A DNA stretch of 36,579 nt from Bacteroidetes bacterium UBA1312. Lineage in GTDB: Bacteria > Bacteroidota > Bacteroidia > Chitinophagales > Chitinophagaceae. The stretch spans positions 1 through 36,579 of the forward strand of contig DBTQ01000014.1 in assembly GCA_002307135.1 (NCBI GenBank). Direction: 5' to 3'. Every line of letters begins with the position of its first letter. Within the stretch, counting starts at the first letter, position 1. The notes beneath the pieces are model-generated. The model saw only the letters and a program-made list of their open reading frames with translations, was not told the DNA's origin and searched no databases. The position numbers and the translations under genes were made by a program. This document shows positions 7,766 through 16,769 of this stretch, piece after piece.

Positions 7766-9601
7766 TTAAACGGTGGATTTCAAACGTAATTCGTTGAGTT
7801 GCTGGTCATCTATTGACGATGGTGCGTCAATCATTACGTCTCTTCCTGAATTGTTTTTAGGGAAAGCTATAAAATCCCGAATTGTTTCCTGTCCACCCAG
7901 CAAAGCACAAAGGCGGTCAAAACCAAAGGCAATACCACCATGTGGCGGTGCACCATATTCAAATGCGCCCAATAAGAAACCAAATTTCTCCTGTGCTTCT
8001 TCTTTACTCATGCCTAGTGCCGCAAACATTTTTTCCTGAAGGGCACGCTGATAAATACGAATGGAGCCCCCACCGATTTCAGTACCATTGAGTACTATAT
8101 CATAGGCATTGGCTTTGATATTATTGTACGGGTGTTTGTAAAACAGAGCCGCTTCAGCTATTTTAGGATCATTATTGATCATAACGTCAATATGCTCCGG
8201 CTTTGGCGAGGTGAACGGATGATGGCGAGCCACCCAACGGTTACCTTCTTCATCGTATTCAAACAAGGGGAAATCAATCACCCAAAGTGGTTTATAAACA
8301 TCCGGATTGCGCAAGCCCAAACGCTCACCTATTTCCAGGCGAAGGTCGCTCGTTGCTTTACGGGTACGCGTTTCATTACCGGCCAATATCAATATCAGAT
8401 CACCGGCGGCGGCACCAGTAAAGTTGGCAATATCCTTCAATCTGTCTTCATCAAAAAATTTATCCACGCTGCTTTTGAATGTACCATCGGCATTACATTT
8501 CACGAACAACAAGCCTGTCATTCCTATCTGAGGACGTTTCACCCACTCCGTCAATTCATCAGTTTGTTTGCGCGTATATTCACTTGCATTAGGCACTACT
8601 ATTGCAAGAATACTTTCAGCTTCGTTGGTCACTTTAAAATCGACACCATTGAGTGCATGACAGAAAATGTTATGATCGGGTGCTTCAATAGACGGATGAA
8701 CGAATGAAGTTTTTAAGTTCTGGATTTTCATTTCAAAACGAAGGTCCGGCTTATCATTTCCATAATGCCACATAGCATCATCCCATGTAATACGCGGAAA
8801 TTGTTCTGTAATGGTGATCCCTTTTACTTCTTCAAAAACATGTTTGAACAAACCTTCAAAAACATTTAAAATATCTTCCTGTTCTACAAAAGACATTTCG
8901 CAATCTATCTGTGTAAATTCCGGTTGGCGATCCGCTCTAAGATCTTCATCGCGGAAGCATTTTACGATTTGGTAATAACGGTCATAGCCGCTCACCATCA
9001 ATAATTGCTTAAAGGTTTGAGGACTTTGTGGCAAGGCATAAAACTGACCTTCATTCATCCGGGATGGCACCACAAAATCGCGTGCACCTTCCGGTGTGGA
9101 TTTAATCAAAAATGGCGTTTCAATATCCCAAAAGCCTATCGTGTCCAAATAATTTCGTACCGAACGGCTCACTTTATAGCGTAGCTCCAGATTGCGTTTC
9201 AGCATAGGGCGACGAAGATCTAAATAGCGATATTTCATGCGCAGCTCATCTCCTCCATCTGTATTTTCCTCAATGGTAAACGGAGGTGTGGCCGCTACGT
9301 TCATGATCGTAAAGTCAATAACCTCAACCTCTATTTCTCCTGTTGGTATTTTCGCATTTTTATTGCTGCGCTCCAGCACCTTGCCTTTTATTTGAATGAC
9401 ATATTCACGACCAATCGGTGTTTCATCGAGGCGGGTATTGAGTTGTTCATTAAATAATAATTGTGTAAGGCCATATCGGTCACGAAGATCTGTAAATGTG
9501 ATACTACCAAATTTACGAACAGTCTGAACCCATCCACAAAGAGTTACTTCAGTATTAATATGACTAGGGCGCAATTCGCCACAGGTATGAGTACGGTACA
9601 T
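7766..9601 (-). CDS. aspS: Aspartyl-tRNA synthetase
   Basis: A 611-residue class IIb synthetase that charges tRNA(Asp) with aspartate. An OB-fold anticodon-binding domain lies at residues 1-105. Motif 2 is at 216-233 (FRDEDLRADRQPEFTQID) and motif 3 at about 555-564 (GGIAFGFDRL). The extra region between motifs 2 and 3 is the bacterial GAD-type insertion, and the tail carries the bacterial FPKNNSGRD...AP sequence. Length is close to the usual 585-600 residues. ATG at 9601 is supported by a possible -7 box 20 bp upstream. The enzyme could be discriminating or non-discriminating; the presence of gatCAB elsewhere would matter. Very secure. Confidence 0.98.
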   Translation of the reverse strand: MYRTHTCGELRPSHINTEVTLCGWVQTVRKFGSITFTDLRDRYGLTQLLFNEQLNTRLDETPIGREYVIQIKGKVLERSNKNAKIPTGEIEVEVIDFTIMNVAATPPFTIEENTDGGDELRMKYRYLDLRRPMLKRNLELRYKVSRSVRNYLDTIGFWDIETPFLIKSTPEGARDFVVPSRMNEGQFYALPQSPQTFKQLLMVSGYDRYYQIVKCFRDEDLRADRQPEFTQIDCEMSFVEQEDILNVFEGLFKHVFEEVKGITITEQFPRITWDDAMWHYGNDKPDLRFEMKIQNLKTSFVHPSIEAPDHNIFCHALNGVDFKVTNEAESILAIVVPNASEYTRKQTDELTEWVKRPQIGMTGLLFVKCNADGTFKSSVDKFFDEDRLKDIANFTGAAAGDLILILAGNETRTRKATSDLRLEIGERLGLRNPDVYKPLWVIDFPLFEYDEEGNRWVARHHPFTSPKPEHIDVMINNDPKIAEAALFYKHPYNNIKANAYDIVLNGTEIGGGSIRIYQRALQEKMFAALGMSKEEAQEKFGFLLGAFEYGAPPHGGIAFGFDRLCALLGGQETIRDFIAFPKNNSGRDVMIDAPSSIDDQQLNELRLKSTV

Positions 9602-9622
9602 AATTTTTATTAGAAAACGGCT

Positions 9623-9630
9623 GCAAGATA
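9623..9630 (-). promoter_or_regulatory. Possible -7 promoter element of aspS (TATCTTGC)
   Basis: On the minus strand TATCTTGC, one base away from TAnnTTTG, is 21 bp before the aspS ATG. The same octamer occurs before the glycosyltransferase gene at 11768-11775, which raises the chance that both are real. Confidence 0.35.
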
Positions 9631-9679
9631 CAGGCTAAATGTTTAATTATTTAATAGAATAGGTGGTACCGGTATTTTG

Positions 9680-11101
9680 CTACCGGACTTTGGTGAGTTT
9701 TATGGTATTTGTAGGTAAATGTTCGAGCACAGGCGTACTACAAGTACTGATCACCACATCTCCGGACTTCAATAATCCCTTCGACTCAAGTAATTCAATC
9801 TGTTTGGCCACTATTTTGTCCAAACTTTCTTCCATTTCGTAATGGAATGCCTGCACACCCCAGCTCAAGCTCAATTGGTTGACTAATGATTGCGTTTGTG
9901 TAAAAACAAATAATGGTGAACGAGGCCGGTAGCTCGACAACATAAATCCGGTATAACCAGACTGTGTCATGCCTACTAAAGCATGAGCATTAACATCGTG
10001 CGCCATTTCACAGGCATTATAGCACAAGGCATCACTCAAAAAAGAAGGTGAATGTGGTTGAGGAACAAGATTACGGTTATAAACAATTTCCTCTTTTTCA
10101 ACTTCCCTGATAATATTGACCATTGTACGGATAACCAGTTCCGGGTATTTACCCATTGCAGTCTCGCCACTGAGCATTACAGCATCGGCTCCTTCAAGTA
10201 CTGCATTTGCCACATCAGTTATTTCGCTACGATTGGGTCGTGTACGATCTATCATACTCTCCATCATCTGTGTAGCAATGATTACAGGTTTTGCACGATG
10301 AATACATTTGCGAATAATTTCCCTTTGTATCATGGGTATTTTTTCCAATGGCAATTCCACACCCAAATCGCCACGAGCCACCATTACCGCATCGGATGCG
10401 AGGATAATATCTCTAAGGTTAGCTATTGCTTCCGGCTTTTCTATCTTGGCAATAATTTTGGCATCATGCCCTTTGGCTTTAAGTATTTCACGGAGCTCTG
10501 TAATATCCTGAGCTGTCCGAACAAATGAAAGTGCAATCCAATCAATTTTATTATGAATGATAAAATCAAGATCTTCCAAATCCTTATCCGTAAGTGACGG
10601 CAAGGAAACTTTTGTATTAGGTAAGTTAATTCCTTTTTTTGAGGTCAAATCGCCAGGTGTTATTACAACAACTCGAACACGATGGTCGGCGCCAATTTCC
10701 AGCACCTTCACTTCTATTTTACCATCATCAATCATAATGATCTCACCCACTTTTACATCGCTGTGAAAGTTGGGGTAAGAAATATAAACACCATCCAAAT
10801 TACCCTCTCTTTTTTCATTGGTAAAGTAGAATACATCACCTTTATTAAGTGTCAACAGGCCGTTTTCAATTACTCCAACCCGCAATTTCGGTCCTTGCAA
10901 ATCGGCTAGAATAGCAATGTTGAATGGAAAAGATTCATTGATGGCTTGAATGTGTTCAATAACCTGATGATGCTCTTCGTGCGTACCATGCGAAAAGTTG
11001 AGTCGAAAAACATTAACTCCCTCCTGCACCAATGCCAACAATTTGTCGTAGGTGTTACAAGCAGGACCTACGGTAGCAACAATTTTTGTTTTATGCAACA
11101 T
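9680..11101 (-). CDS. pyk: Pyruvate kinase
   Basis: Converts phosphoenolpyruvate and ADP to pyruvate and ATP, the last step of glycolysis. From ATG at 11101 the protein has 473 residues and starts MLHKTKIVATVGPACN, the typical N-terminus; an upstream TTG at 11155 would add 18 residues unlike the family and is rejected. Seen motifs: NFSHG near residue 35, IAKIEKPEAI, then MVARGDLGVELP (Mg and substrate binding) and ATQMMESMI...RSEITDVANAVLEGADAVMLSGETA. The C-terminal regulatory domain is present to residue 473. The gene follows the OsmC gene by 22 bp on the same strand and likely shares its transcript. A small inverted repeat (CCGGTA/TACCGG, near 9668-9687) overlaps its stop but has no T-run. 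Confidence 0.97.
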   Translation of the reverse strand: MLHKTKIVATVGPACNTYDKLLALVQEGVNVFRLNFSHGTHEEHHQVIEHIQAINESFPFNIAILADLQGPKLRVGVIENGLLTLNKGDVFYFTNEKREGNLDGVYISYPNFHSDVKVGEIIMIDDGKIEVKVLEIGADHRVRVVVITPGDLTSKKGINLPNTKVSLPSLTDKDLEDLDFIIHNKIDWIALSFVRTAQDITELREILKAKGHDAKIIAKIEKPEAIANLRDIILASDAVMVARGDLGVELPLEKIPMIQREIIRKCIHRAKPVIIATQMMESMIDRTRPNRSEITDVANAVLEGADAVMLSGETAMGKYPELVIRTMVNIIREVEKEEIVYNRNLVPQPHSPSFLSDALCYNACEMAHDVNAHALVGMTQSGYTGFMLSSYRPRSPLFVFTQTQSLVNQLSLSWGVQAFHYEMEESLDKIVAKQIELLESKGLLKSGDVVISTCSTPVLEHLPTNTIKLTKVR

Positions 11102-11123
11102 AATATGTTTTGTTTGATTGTCT

Positions 11124-11600
11124 TTATGTAGTGCTTGTGCAACTAGGCTGTACAAGGATCGGGAAGTTACAAGAGTTGGCTATAAAGCAGTGCTGATGCG
11201 CAATTTCGTGTAATGCAATGGCTTTCTCGATCATCCAACTTTCAGTAACTTCTACTTTCGGATACAATACGACTTCCGAAAAATGACCACCACGTGTAGA
11301 GGTCTCTTCCATTGTTCCTTCTGCATTATCATTATAGGCTTCTACAACAATACCTTCGTCGGCACAAAGATGTAAGTACCAAAGCATGTGGCAGGAAGAA
11401 ATAGAGGAGAGGAAAAGTTCTTCGGGGTTGTATTTAGTATCGTCACCCATAAACGTAGCGTCTGAAGATCCCTCTATAACTGGTTTGTGAGCTGCACGTA
11501 TATTATGGCTTCGACCATATACTGCATACGCTGCTGTGCCTATTCCGTTATTACCTGTCCATTCGACGGCTATTTTGTACAAATGTTGTTTGTTACTCAT
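11124..11600 (-). CDS. OsmC family peroxiredoxin-like protein (first of two)
   Basis: A 158-residue OsmC/Ohr-fold protein, probably a thiol peroxidase acting on organic hydroperoxides in the cytoplasm. Start is ATG at 11600 (MSNKQHLYKIAVEW); a TTG at 11612 would only add four residues. The two family cysteines are at 70 (SSISSCHMLWYL) and 138 (HQHCFIANS), in the positions of the peroxidatic and resolving residues. The form (KYNPEELFLSSISSCHM) is that of the OsmC subgroup often annotated as OsmC family protein, not Ohr proper. It is followed after 22 bp by pyruvate kinase. A second, more divergent OsmC protein lies at 17860-18285. Confidence 0.92.
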   Translation of the reverse strand: MSNKQHLYKIAVEWTGNNGIGTAAYAVYGRSHNIRAAHKPVIEGSSDATFMGDDTKYNPEELFLSSISSCHMLWYLHLCADEGIVVEAYNDNAEGTMEETSTRGGHFSEVVLYPKVEVTESWMIEKAIALHEIAHQHCFIANSCNFPILVQPSCTSTT

Positions 11601-11767
11601 TGTTAAATCCAATTTATTTGATCAAAAAAGAAATACACCAAAAATTACTTCTTAAGCGAAATTAACCCAGCCTAGTTTAATTGCTACAAAAAACTATTAT
11701 TTATTTGTTAGAACTTATAAATTGCCCCATAAATCATTTCATCCTTTATAATTCGTTTCAAAAATAT

Positions 11768-11775
11768 TATCTTGC
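11768..11775 (+). promoter_or_regulatory. Possible -7 element of the glycosyltransferase gene (TATCTTGC)
   Basis: TATCTTGC is the same octamer seen before aspS. If it is a -7 box, transcription would begin near 11781, which favours the ATG at 11802 over the one at 11784. Confidence 0.3.
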
Positions 11776-11801
11776 TTCGCGAAATGAAAATATACCCCCC
11801 C

Positions 11802-13823
11802 ATGTCACAAATATCTGATAAACAAACCATGCTAGGTTCGGCCAAGATAATACCAGAGTACAATCAATCTCTATTTAAAAAAATATTTATGGCTTCGCTT
11901 GTTGCTATGCTGGCCATATTATGGATTGCCGGTTACGACTCTGGTGTCGGCAGTGACGAAATGGATATGAATGTATATGGGAAAGCAAATATTGCTTATT
12001 ATGCAAGTGGCTTCAAAGATACTTCATTTACACATCCGACACATAGTGATGGCACAGCCATAGATGGACAAATACCCAACTATGGTAGTGGCTTTGATTA
12101 CATTGCTATTGGCATTAATAAGCTATTAGGCAAAAGTGATGGATACGAATATATTACCCGCCACATGCTGAATCAATTTATTGCTATTATAGCATTGTTG
12201 TTTACGGGACTCATTGCAAAAAAAATAAAAGATTATCGAGCATCACTGGTAGCCATTTGGTTTATTTTTCTGACACCCATATTTTTTGGACTGGCTATTT
12301 TTAACACAAAAGACATACCATTTTTAGCGGGCTATATCGCCACATTATATTTTATCATTTGCTTTTTAGAAGAGTTACCGAAACCATCTTGGAAAACAAC
12401 AATTGGTTTAGGTTTGGCATTGTGGTTTGAATTAAGCATTCGTATTGGGGGAATATTACTGATTGCATACATAGGCCTGTTTGGTTTATTTTATTTATTG
12501 AAAAACAAAAGCGCATTATCTGAAATCAAGAATTGGGGAACAAAGCTAGGGGTAGCACTTGGCGGCGCAGTATTGCTTACTATATTGTGCTGGCCTTATG
12601 TATTGCTCAACCCTATTGAAAATCTCTTCAAAGCTATCAATGTCGCGAAAGCATTCCCTAAACGAATTCCTATTTCGTTCGAAGGAGAAATTATCAGTTC
12701 GTTGTCACTCCCATACAGCTATCTGACCAAATTCATGATGATTAGCATACCGTTAATTATAATCATTTCAATGATAGTTGGGATAATTTACACGTTACTA
12801 AACTGGAAAGACCTACAAAAGAAGCAAGCCTATTTATTGATACTCTTCTCCGGAATATTTCCTGTAGTGTATGCGATGTACACCCAAATGGCTGTTTATA
12901 ATTCATGGAGGCATCTTTTGTTTATTTATCCGTCTTTAATGATTATTACAAGTATTGGCTTAATCACTTTAACGGATCGATTAGGCAAACCAGCATTACA
13001 GTGGGCTTTTATAGGACTAATTACGATCGGGTTTATAAAACCTGTCAAGTGGTGTATCGAAAACAACCCCTATGAATATACATACTTCAATGAATTGGCC
13101 GGTGGTTTTCAAAAAGCTTATTATGATTATGATACCGATTACTGGCAAATTACAGTAAAAGAGTCCATAGACTGGCTTTTTGCACACGAACCCATTTTAC
13201 AAAGCAAAGACACGATTGCTATTGGCAGCAATGCATTTACTTTCCCTAATTATTATATCAAAAAAAGGTATCCCAATGCGAAAGTAAAATTCTACGTGAT
13301 GGGTGTCAAATCGAATTTTGCATTTGACTGGAAGTATGGCATATTCAACAGTTTGTTTTTAGAACCTCGCTTTATTGAAAATAGTTTCCCTTCTCCATTG
13401 AGTAAACACAATATTGAAATAGACAATATGCCCATTACGTCTATCGTAATTGATAGTAACAGATTTGACAATAAGGGCTTCAATGCATTCAACAGAAATA
13501 ATTACAAACTGGCGGATTCATTTTTCACGCTTTATTTAAACCAAATTCATTTCAATCCTAATTCACCCAAAAATGTAACGCAATTATTTGGAATGATCGC
13601 GTTTGCAAAGGTTGCAACCAATCAACCACTAGTTGCCAAATCAATAGCCCAAACGGCATTGAGTGTAATTCCGGAAGATTTTGTAGCTAATGTAGCCATG
13701 GGTATAGCATGCATTCAAACAAATGATGCCGGTAATGCACAACGCTACCTGACAATGGCAGACCAAATAAAACCCGGAGATCCCATGGTTCGTCAATATC
13801 TTGGCCTAATTAGGTCGAGATAA
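11802..13823 (+). CDS. GT39/PMT-like membrane glycosyltransferase with TPR-like C-terminal tail
   Basis: From ATG at 11802 (an in-frame ATG also lies at 11784) this is a 673-residue membrane protein. The first membrane segment (MASLVAMLAILWIAGYDSG) is followed by a periplasmic loop with SDEMD, resembling the acidic pair of GT-C enzymes of the PMT/ArnT group, then about nine more hydrophobic segments up to about residue 420. Such enzymes move a sugar from a polyprenyl-phosphate donor to lipid, glycan or protein. The loop IENNPYEYTYFNELAGGF is typical of the Bacteroidota members of this family. The soluble C-terminus from about 440 ends in two or three TPR-like helix pairs (FNRNNYKLADSFFTLYL; AGNAQRYLTMADQIKPGDP). 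Acceptor unknown. It is alone on its strand, converging with the outer membrane protein gene 31 bp away. Confidence 0.8.
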   Translation: MSQISDKQTMLGSAKIIPEYNQSLFKKIFMASLVAMLAILWIAGYDSGVGSDEMDMNVYGKANIAYYASGFKDTSFTHPTHSDGTAIDGQIPNYGSGFDYIAIGINKLLGKSDGYEYITRHMLNQFIAIIALLFTGLIAKKIKDYRASLVAIWFIFLTPIFFGLAIFNTKDIPFLAGYIATLYFIICFLEELPKPSWKTTIGLGLALWFELSIRIGGILLIAYIGLFGLFYLLKNKSALSEIKNWGTKLGVALGGAVLLTILCWPYVLLNPIENLFKAINVAKAFPKRIPISFEGEIISSLSLPYSYLTKFMMISIPLIIIISMIVGIIYTLLNWKDLQKKQAYLLILFSGIFPVVYAMYTQMAVYNSWRHLLFIYPSLMIITSIGLITLTDRLGKPALQWAFIGLITIGFIKPVKWCIENNPYEYTYFNELAGGFQKAYYDYDTDYWQITVKESIDWLFAHEPILQSKDTIAIGSNAFTFPNYYIKKRYPNAKVKFYVMGVKSNFAFDWKYGIFNSLFLEPRFIENSFPSPLSKHNIEIDNMPITSIVIDSNRFDNKGFNAFNRNNYKLADSFFTLYLNQIHFNPNSPKNVTQLFGMIAFAKVATNQPLVAKSIAQTALSVIPEDFVANVAMGIACIQTNDAGNAQRYLTMADQIKPGDPMVRQYLGLIRSR

Positions 13824-13854
13824 AATTGTAATTGATAACGGTAAAAAGGGGTAA

Positions 13855-16695
13855 TTAAAACCCACCGTCGGGTCTGCCTCCACCGCCTCTCCATTGTCCG
13901 CCCTCAGGTCGGTTATGGTCATGGTCATCAGCAGGTGCTGGCGGGTTCCCTTTAAAATTGCGCAATGTGTATGTAAGGGTAAACATAAAATATTGTGTCA
14001 ACGCTTGAGTACGTACATCTTCAATATATGTATTGGTAATATTGCGCGTAATATTTTTATTCTGTTTCAAAATATCATACGCACTGAACTTTGCTTCCAA
14101 CGATTTATTTTTTAAGAATTTGTAAGCGACGTATGCATTCCAAAGAAAGAATTGCTGGTTATAGCTATTGCTCAATCCTTCATATAAGGACTGATTGATA
14201 CTCGTGTTGAGTACAAAACGTTTTAAGAAAATCCAATTAATTTTAAAGGAGGCATTGTGGTAAAAATAATTATTATTGAGTGTACTCTGAAGCGTGTTCT
14301 TAACAATATTATAATTACCATTATAGGAAAAGGTAAAGTCGATATTTTCACTAATATTACTACTTAATACCACGCCCGCATTAATCGTATTCGTATTCGC
14401 AAAATTAGCGACATCATTGATCAAGGATGGACTCCTTGTAAATGTATATCCTCCATTCAGATTAAGATTGCTTTTGATTGCATTGAATGGAATACCATAC
14501 GTAGCGAAACTGCGTATATTCCAATATCCATCAAGGTTTACAGGCACCGAATATTGACTTCCTCTGTTCAATACGATATTGTTTGCAAGTACAGAATCTT
14601 TGGTAGGAATATATGATGCAGTACCAAAATAGTTCTGAGTGTAGCCTCCGCTTGCGAAGAAGAATAAGCCCTTACCTTTCTGTGCTCTCGTCTTGCCATA
14701 ACGTGCAGTAATGGTATGCGTATAGCTCTGTTTTAAATCAGGATTACCAGCAGATAAAAACAAAGGGTTAGAAACATCTACCACATCTTGAAGCTGAGCA
14801 ATGCTTGGTGCCTGTGTATTGGCACGATACATCAAACGAAGGTTTGTTCCTTTATCAAATTTGTAATTATACATTGCTTGTGGTAACAGATTTACAAAAC
14901 TACGTTCGATATGATTGGAATAAGGGAAATACGCATCTCCGGAAAGATTAGCGTTTTGCAAATTTGCACCAACCATAAGATTTCCTTTTTTATCATTATA
15001 GCGATAACTCAGTCCCCCACTTTGCACTATATAAGTATTGTCATATTTACTAGATAAAAAGGTATCCAATATAGAATAATCGTTATTAACCGGATCAAAA
15101 CTATTTGCCTCTTTATCCGATCTGTTTTTAGTAAAGCTGGGATTGTAGTTAAGCATCAACTGGCTTTTTTTATTTATGGGCTCAGTATAAATAGCATTCC
15201 CAGAAAAGGTATAACCATTAGCGTAAAGTGTTGGCTCTTGATCTAACAATGTTGTATCTGTAAGATATTGGCTCAGATTGTATAGTTTAGTGTTGCTGTT
15301 TTTTTCATTCAGTTTTGTACCAAAATCAAATGAAAATGTCCGTCCAACTTTCTGAAATTTGTGCCGATATAAAAGACTGTTTGCAAAATTATAACCTGTA
15401 CTTTTTGCTGAATTTGCATTCTGAGTAGTGCTTTGAAAAATATCTCCGGTCAGTGTTGTATTGCCCAATAAATTTGATGTGGTATTATTCGTTTGTAAAG
15501 AAAAGCTTGGCGTAAGAACAAATGAGTTGAAAGAATCTATATTGTATTCTAAACGGAGATTGAATCGATGGTTGGTATTGGTGGCTGTTGCACTATTGGT
15601 TTCATTATAAAAAAGCCCCGTATCATTTGTAGTAAAAAAGTTACGTGATGTAACTGAGTTATTAAGGTTCTTCGTATTGTTATAAAAGTAACTACCCGAT
15701 ATTTTAATTTTTTCATTTTTACCGAATACATCCGAATAGTTCAAGCCAAAAGAAGTAGTAGTCGTGACACCGTTTTGCTGACCAACCATAAAATTATTTG
15801 CAGCATTACCTCTACCACCACCGCCACTTTGCGCTCCCAATAAGTCTTCGCTACTAAAGTTTTGCAAATTGATATTATTGGACAATGCATTAATAGAAAT
15901 ACGACGGTTTCCTTCAAAATAATTCATATTTCCGCCAACAGAATACCGATCATCGCTACCATATCCGGCATATACTTTACCGAACTGCCCATTGCTCTTA
16001 TTACTTTTTGTACGGATATTTATTGTTTTCTGTGTATTACCATCATCAAATCCGGTAAACTGTGATTGCTCACTCATTTGATCGAATACCTGTATCTTAT
16101 CGATAACCTCTGCGGGTAAGCTTTTCAATGCCAAAGAAGGGTCTGTACCAAAAAAAGGTTTACCATCAATCAATACTTTATTCACCGTTTGCCCGTTTAC
16201 TTTCACCCCAGTATTATCCGATGTGATACCAGGCATTTTAGCGACCAAATCCTCAGCAGTTGCATCCGGATTTGTTTTATATGCTGCTGCATTAAATTGA
16301 GCCGTATCACCCAATTGCTCCATCCTGGTTTCTGTACCTACTATTGTTACATTCTTTAATTCCTTTGCAGACGATTCCATCCAAAGCCTGCCTAAATCGA
16401 CATTGGCATCTGCAACCGTTATATTTCTACTTAATGTTTTAGAACCCAAATAACTGCATTTGAGCAAGTATTTACCTGATGGAATATGCTCAATGACAAA
16501 AGAGCCATTATCCTCTGCTACAGTATTAAGAAAAGCTACACTATCGTTGTTTTTAAAAATACGAATAGTAGCACCGGCGGCTTCAAATGAATCTGTTTTA
16601 CTGAAAACAGAGCCCGACATTTCAAAACCCTGGGCAAATAATGAAGCAGTAAATAAACTACAGATAATGAATAATAAAAATCTTCTGAATAGCAT
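13855..16695 (-). CDS. TonB-dependent receptor-like outer membrane beta-barrel protein
   Basis: A 946-residue outer membrane protein. Signal peptide at 1-22 (LLFIICSLFTASLFAQ); a carboxypeptidase-regulatory-like domain at about 24-110 (MSGSVFSKTDSFEAAGATI ... GSFVIEHIPSGKYLLKC); a plug domain at about 115-235 (ATAEDLVAKMPGITSD, VNKVLIDGKPFFGTDP, LPAEVIDKIQVFDQMS); then a long beta-barrel to about 915 ending in QYFMFTLTYTLRNF. The arrangement fits the outer membrane beta-barrel family protein group (Pfam OMP_b-brl_3) common in Bacteroidota. The last 25 residues are an unusual His/Asp and Gly/Arg-rich tail (DDHDHNRPEGG, RGGGGRPDGGF), which is often seen in this family. No SusD partner lies nearby, so it is not a classic SusCD pair, and the substrate is unknown. 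Confidence 0.88.
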   Translation of the reverse strand: MLFRRFLLFIICSLFTASLFAQGFEMSGSVFSKTDSFEAAGATIRIFKNNDSVAFLNTVAEDNGSFVIEHIPSGKYLLKCSYLGSKTLSRNITVADANVDLGRLWMESSAKELKNVTIVGTETRMEQLGDTAQFNAAAYKTNPDATAEDLVAKMPGITSDNTGVKVNGQTVNKVLIDGKPFFGTDPSLALKSLPAEVIDKIQVFDQMSEQSQFTGFDDGNTQKTINIRTKSNKSNGQFGKVYAGYGSDDRYSVGGNMNYFEGNRRISINALSNNINLQNFSSEDLLGAQSGGGGRGNAANNFMVGQQNGVTTTTSFGLNYSDVFGKNEKIKISGSYFYNNTKNLNNSVTSRNFFTTNDTGLFYNETNSATATNTNHRFNLRLEYNIDSFNSFVLTPSFSLQTNNTTSNLLGNTTLTGDIFQSTTQNANSAKSTGYNFANSLLYRHKFQKVGRTFSFDFGTKLNEKNSNTKLYNLSQYLTDTTLLDQEPTLYANGYTFSGNAIYTEPINKKSQLMLNYNPSFTKNRSDKEANSFDPVNNDYSILDTFLSSKYDNTYIVQSGGLSYRYNDKKGNLMVGANLQNANLSGDAYFPYSNHIERSFVNLLPQAMYNYKFDKGTNLRLMYRANTQAPSIAQLQDVVDVSNPLFLSAGNPDLKQSYTHTITARYGKTRAQKGKGLFFFASGGYTQNYFGTASYIPTKDSVLANNIVLNRGSQYSVPVNLDGYWNIRSFATYGIPFNAIKSNLNLNGGYTFTRSPSLINDVANFANTNTINAGVVLSSNISENIDFTFSYNGNYNIVKNTLQSTLNNNYFYHNASFKINWIFLKRFVLNTSINQSLYEGLSNSYNQQFFLWNAYVAYKFLKNKSLEAKFSAYDILKQNKNITRNITNTYIEDVRTQALTQYFMFTLTYTLRNFKGNPPAPADDHDHNRPEGGQWRGGGGRPDGGF

Positions 16696-16729
16696 AAATT
16701 TTTTATATAAAACGGCTTAGACTTTATAA

Positions 16730-16758
16730 TGTCGATATTGTTTAATCCAATATCGACA
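16730..16758. repeat. Perfect 11-bp inverted repeat downstream of metX
   Basis: TGTCGATATTG at 16730-16740 and CAATATCGACA at 16748-16758 with a 7-nt loop form a perfect stem between the metX stop and the outer membrane protein start. There is no clear T-run on the minus strand, so it is either a weak terminator, an RNA processing site or an operator. Confidence 0.6.
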
Positions 16759-16769
16759 ATTATTCAAAA

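Noticed and set aside
11102..11155. TTG start adding 18 residues to pyruvate kinase
   Set aside because: The extra part overlaps the OsmC gene and does not resemble the family; ATG at 11101 gives the usual N-terminus.
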